Shown here piece by piece: positions 37,401 through 50,974 of a DNA stretch of 64,000 nucleotides. The notes beneath the pieces are model-generated. The model did not search any database. It saw only the letters and a list, made by a program, of their open reading frames with translations, and had not been told where the DNA came from. Position 1 is the first letter of the stretch. Every line of letters begins with the position of its first letter. Both the position numbers and the translations under genes were made by a program. The DNA comes from Syngnathus acus (taxonomy: Eukaryota; Chordata; Actinopteri; Syngnathiformes; Syngnathidae), in assembly GCF_901709675.1 (NCBI RefSeq), contig NC_051088.1, positions 10,070,193-10,134,192 on the forward strand. The letters run 5' to 3'.

Positions 37401-40400
37401 GCTTAAACACACAAAGGCGTTGCGCCCCACCCACTACGACCTCGTCCTCACTCCCGCAGAGTAATCACTGCTGACAGCTTTCCGGTCAAATAGACACGTT
37501 CCTATTAAAGCAGTAAGATAGGCAGAGACACTTTGCATTCCAACCTCACACGCAAAGAAACAACAAAGCACACAGAAGCTAAAGGAAAAAAGAGATGAGC
37601 CAAAGGAATTCCACAAAGGCGGATGGATGCAACGAGATGGAGGGGAGAGCCATGTTCGTTATGTACAGTTAAAGCAACAATCAAGGAAGAGCAGCTCTGG
37701 GGATTTCCCTCTAGCTGTCACGGGCCTGGCTAGTAGTTTTCCGGTTGAATTAAAAAATACGTATCACACCACAGCAGACATTTTTTAACAAATTTAAATG
37801 AAGTGGAAAAAGTGAAATGAAAAATGACAATGTGCTATTAATACGCTAAACACCCACACACCTTCCTTACAATTAAAGAACACATTTCCAGTCAGTACAC
37901 GTTCCTTCCATTGCCTGTCTGTGTTTCACTCCATCATCTCATATTTCGACATTCATTATGGTGGATTATTGCAGCATGATCACCCTCAACTCTGCTGCAT
38001 TTGACACGTTCGTTCATGCATACCTTTTGTGCGCTTCTTGATCGACCACACCCTTGCTTGGGTCCATTCCAAGACTCATTTCCTGTACCTTCTGAGAATA
38101 TTTCAACATTTTCACCCCAGGAAATATTTTAAAGTCATCATTATTTTCCTATTTTCCAATGATGTAGCAGGACCTTCTAAATAATGCAAGCGTGGTTGAT
38201 TGTTTGGGACAAGTCGTTTGCTTTTACTGGCCAGTATGCAAGCGTGCGGTGTCAAACTGGAAGCTACCAAATGCAATTCCTTGACCTAGAAAAAGCTACA
38301 GACCACTGAAGTAGGTGATGCGAGGTCTCCATGGCAACGGATTTCAGCCATGCCCAGATGGTTACAGGACATGAAAGCCTTGCAGTCGTACAAAATATAA
38401 ATGTCTCCATTCTCTACATTACAAATCAGTCTAGCATCCTAATGATTCGAAAGGCAATTGGATCAAATTTGGAGCCTTTGTGTTGCATTGAAGTCGAGTG
38501 ATGAGCTGCTCTGAGCATCACAGCAGGGGGGGCAGGGGGGGTGGGGGGCTGAGACCTATGCGGCTTTATGCACGCACGCATGCATGCATGCCGCACGCAC
38601 AGTGGAGCAAACAGTAAAGCAGACGACACAGCAAAAGGGACGGTGTGTACGTTTCCACTTTGGGGAGTGGTGAGGGGGAGTGAAGCAGATGGGGAGATGG
38701 GGCGTGGTGGGAGTGCACTTGCATGTGTGCTTATTAGAGCAGAAACAAGTGAGTGCTGACAGCGTGGAGGGAGAGAGAGCGAGAGATCAAGAGAGAGGGA
38801 GAGAAGATCACGGCAGTCACCACATTGGCCTTAAAATTCAAAATGCAGCCGATATACTTTCTTATTGCCATTCATTTTTTATGATAATGATCTATGGAGG
38901 ATGTGACGAGGACGAACGACATTAATTAGGTAATCTTGGATGTTAAATCTAAACGTGAGCATGGTTGGCTTTACAAATGTCAACCCAGAGTGCACCTGTC
39001 AGGGTGCGTTTGTTGTAACGCTGCAGGCTAAAATGTCACATCGACACAATGGGCTGCTGTCATTCACAATCTCTTACGCTTTAAGGATGCAAGTCTTGGC
39101 AACCATCAATTAATGAATGAATTATTCAAAAATGTGTGAGGGCAGCTGGCACTGAATGTGAATTCATTCTTCTAGGGAATATATTTTGGAAACACCCAAA
39201 GTTGTACATTTTTCAAAATGTTCTTCTGAGAAAAACAAAAATCAAGTTATTTCACATCTCCGTGTGCATGCTACTGTAAATGTTAAAGGTGTACATTTGT
39301 GGAGTAATCATGAAAATGACATCAAGTGTGGTTCAATTGATAGTTTTAACTCAAAGTATTCACAAAACATATGAAGCAAGCTTCTATAAACAGATCGCTG
39401 ATTTTTTTTTGCCTGGGTGAAAACGTTTCATAAATAAAGTTTTGTTTTTGCTTTACGTTACTCTTCAAGACATCATTCTGCTCTGTGAGGTGATGAATTT
39501 TGTCTTGGTTCGTTGCGGTCATTGAGTTGCTTTGCCGAAATGTGTTTTATCAAAACATAATGGCATGATAAGCAATAGCCTTTTTGATTAACTCGTTTCC
39601 CTGAAAAAAATCTGTATTGACTGTTTTTTTTTTCTTGTTGAATATGATCAAATAAATTTATCAATCAATCAAAAACCAATCAACTTACATCTCAACCAAA
39701 TGGGTAAAAACGTGAGCATGGTTTACATTAGGGATTGTCTTTTCTTTTATTCATCTAATTTGTAATTTCTAGTTTCTGATCGTAAAACAACCACAAGAGG
39801 GCAGCCGATATTGGTATCGCGAGTTTGTGGGTTACCTGGCCTCGTCAAAGTACTTCCCAGTGTAGGCCATTCCACAGGCAGCTCCCAGACCTTGGCCCAG
39901 GGAACCAGTGGCCACATCCACAAACTGCTGCCTCTGTTGATGGGGTCAAAACACAGGCATAGTTCTCAATGCTAAACATACTTTTCTGTTTGGCGTGTGC
40001 ATGTTCTCCACATACTCCAGTCTACTAAGGTGTTTTCAAAAACACAAATTGAATAATCTAAATTGCCCAAAGGTGTGAATTTGAGTGTGAACAGAGTCCA
40101 AAAGCAGCTGGGAAGGGCTAGAAAAACAGAAAGAACTCTCTGCAGGTTCCTCACCGGGACTGGGTGACCCTCAAGGATGGAGTCGACCTTGCGCAGGTTG
40201 AGCAGCTCATGCTCCTTCAGGTAGCCAGTCTCCGCCCACACAGCATAAAGCACAGGGGCGGCATGGCCCTGAAAACATGTGGCAAAGACCAAATTGTCTG
40301 TTAGCCCTTCTACTATGTATAATTATCATCAGAAATGAGTCAGTAGAATGTCATTGCAGGTGAGGAATTTTGAACACTATTTTCTCTGCAATAAAAGAAT

Positions 40401-42205
40401 GAAATACATTTAGAGGCCCTTCATATGTTTATTCGTGCAGCGGTCCCACCAGACAAGTTATGATTAGTAACATGGATCTGGACAATGCAGATGTGCTGAA
40501 GTACCTTGGAAAGGATGAAGCGGTCGTTGTTGGGGTTGCGAGGGTCTTCAGGTCGGTACTTCATGGTATGAAAGAAGACCACAGACATGATCTCTGCAAC
40601 ACTGCAACATGATGTGGGGTGACTGAAACAAATGAACCAGACATAAGATTAGGTGATAGTTTGGTCTAATGTTTGAATAGACCACAGTTAAAGTTTGTCA
40701 ACGCGACAAAGTACAACAGACAAAAATCAGTGGTTGATTGTTTCTGTGCATATACTGGGTTATTTCATGCCAAAAATGTAGACAGAGTTAAGAGAGGCTT
40801 CCCTCTCATGGGCACACACTGGATATTGTCATTTTCCTGCATGCACACTCTTTAGATATTATATTTTGCAGGTTATTGCTCTTTCCATTTCCACTCTACA
40901 TGCCAGAAATACCTCACTGCAGCCTTCCTCCATCAAGGCTTAACCTGTCCTGAAAGGGAAAGTGTGATCAAATGAGGGGAGCCACAACCTTAAAAATACT
41001 CTGAGATGGATGAAATGAAAATACCAGACAGGAAACGTTTTGGAAACCCAACATGTATTGAACCTTTCACAATACAGTAGCTGGTGATTCATTAACACTC
41101 CAGTGGGGGATTTTATTTTGAAAGTCTAACTGGATTGAGTTGTTCGATTGAATCCCGTGCATTTAACGCAACAGCGACTGAAGCGTGCTCGCGGGCGCGG
41201 CTTAAATCGGGACGCGCGTGAGAGCTCCATTTGGCCTTTCACTGTGCAACACGTACCGCCGCTGAGTACATTGGACCGCCAACTGCACCGAACCGGACTT
41301 GGCTCCTCCTTTTTCTCCTCCTCCTCCATATATAACCCAACACGGAAGCAGTTTGGACTACTCTTGGCTGTATCTAATCGCATTCATCTTCATTTTAATG
41401 TTTGTATTTTAATCAATGATTGTAGAGCAAAAAATATGACGCGTAAAATTTTTTCTTCTTCCTTTGACGGACCACTGACGGAGTAAAACAATGATTAAAA
41501 TCTTTCGATTCCCTTCCAACATTAATTAAAAATATGGTAAATATGGTGCATCTGTCATACAGTAATAAACATTCATTTTCACTTTCAGGAAACAAGACAT
41601 TTCTTCTACTCATGCATAAAGTATTTCACAGAACCCGAAACGAATAATCAGAACGGTTGAATTAGTTTACTAAACCATAAATCTTAATCTTTCAGAATTA
41701 ATGTATTGCCAGAAGATGATCAGAAATACGATACGATACAAATACGATGATGCGTTTACTGCCCTTGCAGGCAGGTAGAGTACAATATATGAGCAACCAT
41801 TTTGTGCACTTGTTTTTTAAATTTTGAGTACGAATCCTTATTTCACGGAAGATAAAACGTTTAATTAAAGACTTGCATGACAACACAAGTGAATTTTAAA
41901 CCACAATTTGCATGGATCACGCGTGCATACAAATTCAATGAATTTCCACAACAGTACAATACGTATAGTACATTCCGTTCATGTTCCATTAAACCACCAA
42001 GCAAAGTACAGTACATCGTTGTCGACTATTTTCTGCACGTCTCGAGACAATTCTGCTGCACGTATTTTATATCAAGGTGGAATCCAGTCCGCTCTTACCC
42101 GCTGCCCGCCGCAGTGGTCGCCTTGATGGAGTTGATCCGTAGCCTATTGGCGAGGTTCCTGAGCGCCTGCACCGTCTGCTGGTCTGGTTTGTGGTAGTCT
42201 TCCAT
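31427..42205 (-). CDS. tkt: Transketolase
   Basis: Minus-strand exons in coding order: 42205-42099, 40622-40505, 40268-40155, 39933-39836, 37004-36813, 36521-36403, 35653-35457, 35308-35144, 34522-34366, 33987-33857, 33429-33346, 32828-32735, 32659-32537, 31614-31427. All phases agree; 628 residues against 623 in human TKT. Role: cytosolic thiamine-diphosphate enzyme that moves two-carbon units between sugar phosphates in the non-oxidative pentose phosphate pathway. Visible: start [10 protein letters not shown], substrate histidine region GSGHPTSCC and [13 protein letters not shown], ThDP/metal motif [20 protein letters not shown] through [19 protein letters not shown], catalytic Glu segment [29 protein letters not shown], the C-terminal domain with [10 protein letters not shown], and the end FGIDRDAI...GAANAK. 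dcp1a next door supports TKT over TKTL paralogues; fish often have two copies (tkta/tktb), not separated here. Confidence 0.97.
33535..33610 (-). repeat. Fish SINE fragment, reverse orientation, in a tkt intron
   Basis: GTACACCCTGGACCGGTC is the reverse complement of the GACCAGTCCAGGGTGTAC segment found in other copies (51726-51840, 55325-55495). Confidence 0.6.
35324..35349. repeat. (CAGA)n microsatellite
   Basis: Six to seven CAGA units 16 bases upstream, in transcript sense, of the tkt exon that begins at 35308. Confidence 0.9.
35875..36035. repeat. Degenerate AACCCTA-type minisatellite in a tkt intron
   Basis: AACCCTA/AAACCCTA motifs recur about ten times with irregular spacing (for example GAACCCTAG, AAACCCTAG, TAACCCTAACC). 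It resembles degenerate telomere-like or AAACCCTAG minisatellite DNA. Confidence 0.65.
38525..38550 (+). repeat. G-tract cluster with G-quadruplex potential
   Basis: Three runs of six or more G (GGGGGGG, GGGGGG, GGGGGG) separated by one to two bases, inside the 2.8-kb tkt intron 37005-39835. GC-skewed and GA-rich DNA follows to about 38810. Confidence 0.7.
39990..40095 (+). repeat. Fish SINE copy (internal part) in a tkt intron
   Basis: GGCGTGTGCATGTTCTCC and, later, CTAAATTGCCCAAAGGTGTG match the order of segments in the copies at 54795-54950 and 63632-63760. The middle is shortened. Confidence 0.7.
41165..41340. promoter_or_regulatory. CpG-rich stretch inside tkt intron 1
   Basis: GTGCTCGCGGGCGCGGC and GGGACGCGCGTGAGAGC stand out against an AT-rich intron. 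A TATATAA-like motif lies on the plus strand near 41330. It could be an intronic promoter or enhancer. No exon was identified from it. Confidence 0.35.
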
Positions 42206-42351
42206 GTTGTACCCGTGTACCCAGATTAAGATGAGTTAACACCCCCAAAATGGTTCCGCGTGCGCAATGATCGACAGCAGGGGTTAAAAAGGCGGTGGTG
42301 CGTCTGCAGCAGAGTGACAGAAGTGAGACGGGTGAGGGAGGGTAGCGATTT

Positions 42352-42371
42352 GGGGCGGGAGAGGGGGCGTG
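42352..42371 (-). promoter_or_regulatory. tkt promoter GC boxes
   Basis: GGGGCGGG (42352-42359) and GGGGGCGTG (42363-42371) lie 147-166 bases upstream of the tkt ATG and fit SP/KLF binding. No TATA box is evident. Confidence 0.6.
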
Positions 42372-42857
42372 TTTGCAAGCAAATATGGCTAATCTCGCGC
42401 TAAAAACAGCCTGCACTCACTCATACTCCGAAGTGTCACGCACTAGCACAGCCAATAGTATAGGAGGCTTTTGGTTTGAGGCCAAGGTCTCATTCAGGCC
42501 GCGCCCACAGTCACAGTCCACTACACCGCATTGCATGCTTGTGATGTAGTACTGGGATTCCACTTGATACACGAGATATAGCGAAAATCTTTGTATAACG
42601 TTCCCTGTTGTTCCATATGCGGAACCTACACAAAGCAGTGCAACGTCCCCCAAATGTTGAGGAAACGAGCCTGTGTATGCATTTAAAATAATTACTATAC
42701 AGATGAAAGGCTTTATTATCCAGTATCCACCCATCCATCCATAATCTGACACGTTTATCCTCGCGAGAGTCGTGCTGGAGCCTTTTGCATGGAAGCCAAT
42801 TCCCTCCAATGAAAATAGAAAGAAAGAAACACCGTGCATCTTGGCCGGGTTGAGGTA

Positions 42858-42863
42858 TTTATT
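42858..42863 (-). terminator. Candidate dcp1a polyadenylation signal
   Basis: TTTATT on the plus strand (AATAAA on minus), about 1.4 kb after the dcp1a stop. Nearer ATTAAA variants (about 43113 and 43316) are alternatives. Confidence 0.35.
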
Positions 42864-44247
42864 TTATGCATCACTGGTGCACGATCGCGGCGATAGCAGA
42901 TGATTCCATGTGCATGGCGACATCTGGTGGGTTAACACCGAAACTGCACCACCAAAGCTGCTCACACTGGGGTTAAAAGTACGCAATAAATTGAGTAAAT
43001 TAAGTTTCTAATTACCAAGGTGACAAAAAGGTAAATGCCGTCTGAATTTCTCTTTACTGATCAAAATGGTAAAACGTTGGACAACCTTTTCTTCACAATT
43101 AGGAGGTGGTGGTTTAATAATACAATGTACACTGTTCATACTCATTTTAAAAGATATAAAGATGTAATTGTACTTGGTGTACAAATGCAGTTTACAACAC
43201 CTCAACCATGAAGGGTTTATACTTACAAGAACATAGACAGCCTTCTCATTACCCTTAGAGAAAGTAATAATCATAATAATGATAGTAATAATAATAATAA
43301 GGTTTGTCACAATCCTTTAATAACCAAAATACCCAGAAAAACAAAAATTACAAAAACACCTCTACATTTTGGTCAGAAAAAAGAAAAATAATTATAGTTT
43401 TCCAAAAATGAACTCAATCGGACATTTGACTATTGAAACCTTAAAAGTATTACTGTGTGGATACATATGTTGTATGATTAATAATCGCTACATTTTGTTT
43501 TCTTAATGCAGTTCTCACCATTTTTTTAACGAAAATCTGGGCTTCATGTGCTACTTGGCTATAAAACATTCTTTGACGTTTGGTTCAAAACTTCCGTTGT
43601 GTGACAAGTCGCGCTCCTGGCCTATATAACATTAAGACATTTGGGATGACTGGCATAACATTTTAACAACTGATTTTAAAGTCAGAGACAACACTATTCA
43701 CTAAAAATCCATTTTGCTTGACTCCAAGTCAATGTAAACATTTGGATCATTTACTGCCAGCTTTACTGACTATTACCACAACCGAGCCACTATCTTAAAA
43801 TGTACTGAAAATGTAATGGCTGGCTGGACACAAAGAAAAAAGAAAGTGGAGGGAAAATAACTAGATTGGTGTGCCTTCTGAAAAGTAGCTTTAAAAGCTA
43901 GACTTTGTTTTTCAGTTTGTTCACAACAAAACACATAAGAACTCCCCGCATTTACAGAGATTTATAAAGACAAAACTATGTTGCTGTAGTATCCACGGCT
44001 GGAACAAGAAAAATGACAATTAGCATCTCCCAATAGGACAAGGTGTCAAAAAATAAAAATTCAAAGTCCAAAGCCTAAAAGTTCAGTGTCCCATGAATCA
44101 GGTTGAGAAAGAAGGGGAAATAAAGTTCCATCTTCTGGACGTGCTCCTGTACTATGACAAAACTCAATGGCCTATCGTGCAAAGAGTCTGTTGTCAGTCT
44201 CACATGAGCTGCTTGTGGTTTGAAAGGCATGTTTGAGAGTTGGAGAG

Positions 44248-47200
44248 TCAGAGCTTCAAGTTGCTGAAGTCCTTGGACAGACTCCGCAGGTACGTGTCGT
44301 GAATGGCTCCGAGGAAGGTCGGGTCATTCTGCATGGTGACAACATGAATCATGTTACGAAACTGGGTGGAAGCGTCGCCAAACCCTGTCATCATCTCAAG
44401 AACATTCCGGATAATTTGAACAGTTCAGCGCTGGTTTAGCATGTCTTAGCCTGAACATTTTGTCTCCTGTTAAATAATTTTCATCCTTCTCTCGTGTTAA
44501 TGATAGTTAATATTTTTCACAAAACTCGTCTCTGAGAATACTGTACCTTAATAAGGTGTATGAGAGTCTTCTGGAGCTGAGCTTTGCTGCAGGAGGGCTG
44601 TGGGGCCTCCATAGAACCTCCGGAGGCGGTTGGGAGTTCTGAGGCAGGTGGAGGGACTATCGCGGCAGCTGCCTTAATGAGGGACTGCTGGAAGGCGCTG
44701 GGTGACAGAAGCACAGCAGGATCCGACCCAGGTAGGGCAAGACCGGGACGCATAGAGACGGTCTGCAAGCAGGACAGACAAAAAAAAGCACCTTCTGAAT
44801 AACACAAATGAACTGATTGATGAGTCTGTGAAGAGAGGTTGGCAACTCACTGATAGAGGTTTGATTATGTTTGGGGCCTTAGCGAGAACATCCATCTCTT
44901 GTGTGAGCTGGAGGACTGGTTCCCTCATACGTTCTTGGAAGTTGAGGGGTGGTACCAGGGTGCTCGGCAGGAAATTTGGTGCTAGGATGGGTTTGTGGAT
45001 TTCCGCATTCAGAGACTGGACTAGTAGGTCCTGTTCCAAATAGGCACGGGAAGCCGCTGATGGCACTGCAGACCCAGTGGGAACAGTTTGAGCTTGGGAA
45101 CCTGCTGGTGGCACCATGAGAGGTAAGAGTGGGCCGTGAGATCGGTGCTCGGCCGCGGGGCACGCTGGCCGGAAAACACTGCTGGGATGTAGTGCATAAG
45201 ATGCTGGGAGCACGCTGTGTTCTTGGCGAACCTGGTTTGATCCAGGATCCCGGGTGGCAAAGAGGGGAGGACAAAGGGGGCTTTGGTGGAGTGGCGGGGG
45301 ATAGGTGTGGTTCTGGGGGTAAGTTACTGGCGGCTCGCTGGAAGCAGTGGTGGGGTTTTGGGTCGGCATGGCTGGCAGAGATGGGTCCTTTGGGATGGTT
45401 GAGCCGAAAAGCTCCTCCACTGTGATCTGCTTGACCATTGTATGACTTTTCTGATGGGCAAAGAAGAAAAGGTGAACAATTCAAACAAATTCAAAAATAG
45501 TGTGTGAATGAAAATAATTAAATGTAATTATTAATTAAAGGTCAGAAGCTGCAACATTCAATCCAGAATTTGCGACTTGTTTATTTGATGTATGATTTTA
45601 TTAAATGTCATTCAATTGGCAGAGACTTGCTTTCCTATTTATTTATGTATAATTGAGTGCATACCTTATCAGGCAGCTGAGAACTGTGGATGTGATCTAA
45701 AGTTCCAGTGGCGTTCAACTCTGTAGATACATTAGCATCCCTGGACTGAGCCTGCATGACAGGCACAAACAAGCTCAATTAGTTTTTGGAAAAGAAAAAA
45801 AAAAAAAAGAAAGGAGGAGGTATTTTATGAGAGCAATAGGGATTAAAGATTAAGTGCAGAGCCTTAAAATACAGAGAATTTTGAAAACTGTGTTAAATAT
45901 TTGTGTTGTCTTGTGTCAAATGTTAAATTCTGTCTGTGTTACACAGCTACATAGGTAATGTAATGCTTGCACACTTGGAAAGCCAAGCATCAATATTATT
46001 GAACCTACAAACCTTCTGGTATTCCTCCTTGGCTTTGCTAAGCAACTCCATGATGTCCCTGGGTCGTGCTTCAGCCACACCATTGGGCCGCCGGGGCTCC
46101 GCCTTCTCTGGCGATTTCCTTTGGGCATGTTCAGCTTCTAGTTTGACAATTCTGAGACGAACATGTGCCATAGAGTGAGAAAGTTGACACACGACCCTAA
46201 TTACACTTACTGCATATGTAAGAATGCCAACAGAATGATTTTCATTATAGTAGCAGAAGACCCTTATCTACGTGGCTACAGTGAAACCCTGAATAATTAG
46301 AGTTTGGCATGTGCAAATTCAGCTATTGGCATCATATATTGGTGGCATTTGATACTAAAGTGAGCTGGCACTTCACTAAAAAAAAAAAAAAGTAGCAATT
46401 TGCTGCCACCTTGTGGTATTACAGAAAAATGAATTGCTTCCATCTGGACTTTGAATAACCAAAGAGTACATTTAAACAAGGCTCTGTTTCCAAAAGTTTG
46501 GAGAGCGTGCTCGGAGCATATATCCAAAAGCACCTACAATTAGGGACCAGGGATTTGGAATGCTCTTTGAGCTTTACTGTACTTTATAATTATTTTTGTA
46601 GAATACATTTCCTGCAAAAATATTTGATTTATAAGGCTGAGCAATTTATACGTGTATGTTTTTCTTCTTCTTCTGGTGCATTTTTTGACTGTTGTGACTT
46701 ATACTCCTTCGCGACTTATCGTCCCAAAAACACGCTACTAGTGATACCTAGGCATATTCTCATAGGATTTAATACACACTTACTTCAACATGAGCTGAGA
46801 AATGCGATGGGAATCCCTCTTGTCATAGAACCAAATACTGTAGATACCCACTGCAAGAAAAAGTAAACACATATGATTGCTTTCAACTTTTTTTTATACT
46901 CGCATTATTGTTTAAAACATGTTCTCATATTCATGAGGTGGCCTGCCTACAGCCAAGTATCTCTTAGCCACATGCCCAAGTTGCACATTGTTTTTGTTTT
47001 CAAGCTATACAGCAGTCAGAGTAAATGTTTGTTAGACTTAAGGCTACATTTTTGCTTTAAATACTATGATGGTGACAGCTTGACCTTGGAATTATTTATT
47101 ATTTCACTTGAGGTTGAATTGTGTATGAATTGAGTCAAGCGCAGTAAAATCTCTGTATTTTCATTAGATGTTAATTGCACTAAACGTGATCTTCAAGCAT

Positions 47201-49762
47201 ATTTCGTGTGTGTGCGTGCGAGCATGTTGACATACGCAAGTCCCTCGGGAGCCTGATGTTACTTAGCAACCAAGGTGTTTGCATCCTGATAGCATCTTCT
47301 GTATCCGAGGGGATAATAGAGCCATGTAAACAGGAGTATATTGATCATGTGTGTGCATTTACACACTCACTTAACAGCTTCCTCTAGCTTTGAGTACACA
47401 TCAGCCTCAGACGGAATATAAAAAAATAACAATATGGATGTCATGCTGTGACTAAACTTGGACTTTTGGATCTTCACTCATCAAGCTTTTAATTTGCTTC
47501 GACTGAGACCTCAGGACAATTTCAAGATAGTGTTCGTGTCAGTCTTTTTCTTTTTAATCCAGAAAAAGTACCAAAACAATCGGACTGCTGAGCAACAACC
47601 AGAGGAATACATTTTTTCAATTTACTTTTTGTCTTACTATCGGGATTGCAATGGAACCAAAAAGGCAGTGGTTGCATTGAGGCTGGAAGAGAAGCAGAGT
47701 AAGTCTGAAACTAAATGAGAAGTGACATCATGACTTCCATATCAGGCAGGTTGAAGTGCAAACAAAGTCCAACGGGGGAGCACTCGCCATCTCCACTGAC
47801 TTTGACCCTGGCTATGCTCTTTTTCCTGATAGGCAAACAAATGGGGAAACGCTGTAATTCTTTATTCGTGGCCTTGATTAAACTGATCTTCAGACTTGTA
47901 ATAGAATGCCTTGGTGGGAGCACAGTCAGCCACTTTCTTAAGTTCTGAGAGTTTAATCATAAAAAGGAACAATTAGGGCCAAATCTCAATCATCTAATGG
48001 ACCTGCGTGATGTTTTAAGCCAGAAGTCTCATCACAAGTTCACCTGTTAAAGCCACCCGAGTGACTACAAGCAAAAAGAAGAGATGTTTCTAAGAACACT
48101 TGGGAAGTGTTTATTCTGCCTTTTCAGAGGTACTGAAATTCATTATTTTCTTTAATTGTGTAAGAGTTTTTTTTTTGCTGTATACGGAATGTCACAATTA
48201 CAACTGCTGGCTTGCGTGATGAAACCCTGGAGTTAAGAGATTTTTTTTGTAGCTTAGCAACAGCACTTGATATTACCTCAGAGGAGCAGTGACATTTCAT
48301 CAGCACTTGAGAAAATGACAAAAAGGTCTCAAAGCATTTTCATTTCTTCTGGGGCAAATGTTCAATTAATGAGTAGATAAATATATCTATGACAATAAAT
48401 ACTAAGAACACAGGAACTGCATGATTTAAGAAGACAATCAATTCCAATGGAAATCCTCAATCATAAATATAGGTCATTGTCATATAATTATATAATTAAT
48501 ATAATTCATATAACACCCCACTGATGTTTTTTGTCCTAGTTGCTATAGTATAGGCGCCTGGATGTACACAGGCAATCCCATATTTAAACATGAACGCATG
48601 ACCAGTGAAAAAAATGATCAATAAAGCATGTAAAAAGATGAGATTGAAAACTTGATTTGTAAATAACCACTTTTGGAAGCTGTAACTTTTACTGCATATG
48701 CCTGATGATGGCCTGTCACCTTGAGTAAAGTTACTCTACATACAGAGAAGTATCTAAGTATGCAGTAGTACTCACTGTTGCCATTCTTGTAGAGAAGGAA
48801 AGGCTCCTGCAGCTGGAACTCCAGGTCTTTGTTGATTGGCTCGACCAGGTTCTGTGAACTCAGTCGGTTCATGATGGTGAAGCCATGATAAGGGGAAGCT
48901 GACCTGTGTAGGACAACATTCACAAACATTGGTTTTATTTTCCACTGGTTTGGCTTTGTTTGCCCACATGGTGATGCTATAGAAATGTATCCAAATTATT
49001 ACATTCTTACCTAGTATAGACAAACAGGGTGCCCTCGATTTCAGTCTTTTCCTGTAATCAGTCAGGGGTGGTGTTAATTCGAATTAGGTCATTTGAAATG
49101 AAAATAAAATAATTTGGGAATATTATACAACACATTTGTGACATGCTTTGTCCACTTACTTTAATGTACAGATATTTTAACAGCGCATGCCATGATGAAA
49201 TGAATCAAATGCAGAATAGCGATACAACTAATCTTCAATGTAAAACGTTATACTATTTGACAATCACTGCCTGGTATTATAATATGGTGCCTAATGTACA
49301 GTACTGTGTACGTCGTGATTTTTTTTAACTAACTTTCCACGGAAAAATTGATCGTTCCCAACTTTCCATTTCCCAGCAGTCTGGAACCCAAAATTCCTGT
49401 TACTGATTATTGATCGCAATACAAAACCTCAACACATAGTGCAGAACAGTTGCTGATATTGCGAAATGTATCAATGTCATTCAAACACATAGTGTAGTTA
49501 AAGTCTAGGGAATTCAACACAGCTCGCAGTGTCGTTTTTATCCAGCGTTAGCTTCGACACGCCAAGTTAATTTTCCGATGTCCGGGCTTATTTCCTCGCT
49601 CTCTTTCTCGTTTTTGTTTCACAAACTCACCCATTCGTTGACTTTGGAGTTGAAGTTGTAGAGGGCCACCTGGCCGGTAACGTCAAGCAACGTGTTGATG
49701 TATGGGTCTTGTCTCTGGAGAGCCGCTAAACTCATCATATGTCCAGCATTTGCGGTGTCCAT
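44248..49762 (-). CDS. dcp1a: mRNA-decapping enzyme 1A (DCP2 co-activator)
   Basis: Minus-strand exons in coding order: 49762-49631, 49051-49011, 48903-48776, 46850-46784, 46151-46013, 45751-45665, 45450-44851, 44762-44547, 44328-44248. Phases agree; 496 residues, shorter than human DCP1A (582). Role: P-body protein that activates the decapping enzyme DCP2. Visible: EVH1 domain from MSLAALQRQDPYINTLLDVT through FVYTRSASPYHGFTIMNRL, VEPINKDLEFQLQEPFLLYK and GIYSIWFYDKRDSHRI; a charged helix with DIMELLSKAKEEYQ; the short motif QITVEELFGSTIPK; a Pro/Ser/Thr-rich middle (one 600-bp exon); and the C-terminal trimerisation region AQLQKTLIHLIKNDPTFLGA ending FSNLKL. The 67-bp exon 46784-46850 is easy to miss but completes the EVH1 core. 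DCP1B is less likely given the tkt and cacna1d neighbours. Confidence 0.95.
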
Positions 49763-49814
49763 CTTGGATGCAAATATTGCTCCCACACGGACGCATTTCA
49801 GAGGGACACCTTTG

Positions 49815-49835
49815 ACTTCCGTACTAACCGGAAGT
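49815..49835 (-). promoter_or_regulatory. Paired inverted ETS sites in the dcp1a promoter
   Basis: ACTTCCG (49815-49821) and ACCGGAAGT (49827-49835) face each other 53-73 bases upstream of the dcp1a ATG. Such paired ETS sites are common at TATA-less housekeeping promoters. Confidence 0.6.
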
Positions 49836-50974
49836 AAATGGTTTTCAAAATAATCCAGTACACACAAGTCTAAAAAATATATTTTAGATTTTTGCTCAAA
49901 TAAATGTCAATGGTTAAATATTACAAAACACCACAAGAATGCACTGCAATACTTTCTTTTCTTTCTTTCTCATTTTCTAGTAGCTGTAGTAGCTGTCACC
50001 TTAAAACCATCCTGCATCAAGTGATACAAAATTTTCATAAACACTACATTATGAAAAAATGCTATCACTTGCACTCTGTGGATGAGTTGCAGTGGCAGGT
50101 TTTTCCCACAATACACATGTTTGCATTTGCAAACACAGTTAATTAGTACTAATACAATTATGGAGAATCCACCCAATCAATACAATGATGGAAAATGCAC
50201 CCAATCAATGCATGGTAACCATAATAATTTAGAACATTTGCTCAATGCACAGTCTGTCTTGCCCCAGTGGAGCTACAGCTGTGTCTGCTTCACTTTTTCT
50301 GTTGAGAGGACACTGGAGCAGGGATTATAATGGAAGGATTATGCGCAACCGGTTATCCCTCATCCAGGCACAGGTAATCCAATCACTGGTAACCTTCCAG
50401 CACGGCTCGGACAACTCATTTTCTCTGGAAAAGCAGCACAGTGAAAGCACAGCGAGGCACTATGAGGCCTCAATGGGAAGGCAGGTGACAGAATGCCATT
50501 CATTGTAAGAGGAAGACCCCTGAGGGGTAAGTGCTTTATTTTGAGAGAGAATAATTCCCAATTTGATAACAATCATAATGTGTTTATTTATCAGGTCTTT
50601 GAACACAGAACAGTTCGGTAAAGATATACCAAGAGATTATTAAAAGAGTTTTGGGCTTCTGTTAAAACATGATACATATGTACATAGGGGGCTAAATCCA
50701 TACTTAAGTGAAAACAAATGAGAGAAAAAGGATCTGTGTCTGTCTCAGTCTCAAAGCCAAGTGTGGGGGCGTCTTTTACCGTTTCGTCAAGCAAAACCTT
50801 TGGTAGTTATTTTTAATTTACCAAAACGTTGGAATTTTCTATGATCCGTGAACATTCTCTGATTATTATACACCTTATTTCAAAACAGCAACAGGTGCAT
50901 AAAAATGTAAGTGTGTATTCATTTCCATGCATGTCCAATTGTGCAGCATATTGCAATTTTCTCCAGTTATGGCC

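Larger units (their letters stand above)
42206..44247. other. tkt promoter and dcp1a 3' region
   Basis: The left 200 bases are the tkt promoter and 5' UTR. Further right is AT-rich and probably the long dcp1a 3' UTR. A minus-strand AATAAA at 42858-42863 could end that transcript, giving about 1.4 kb of UTR. No other coding sequence was recognised. Confidence 0.5.
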
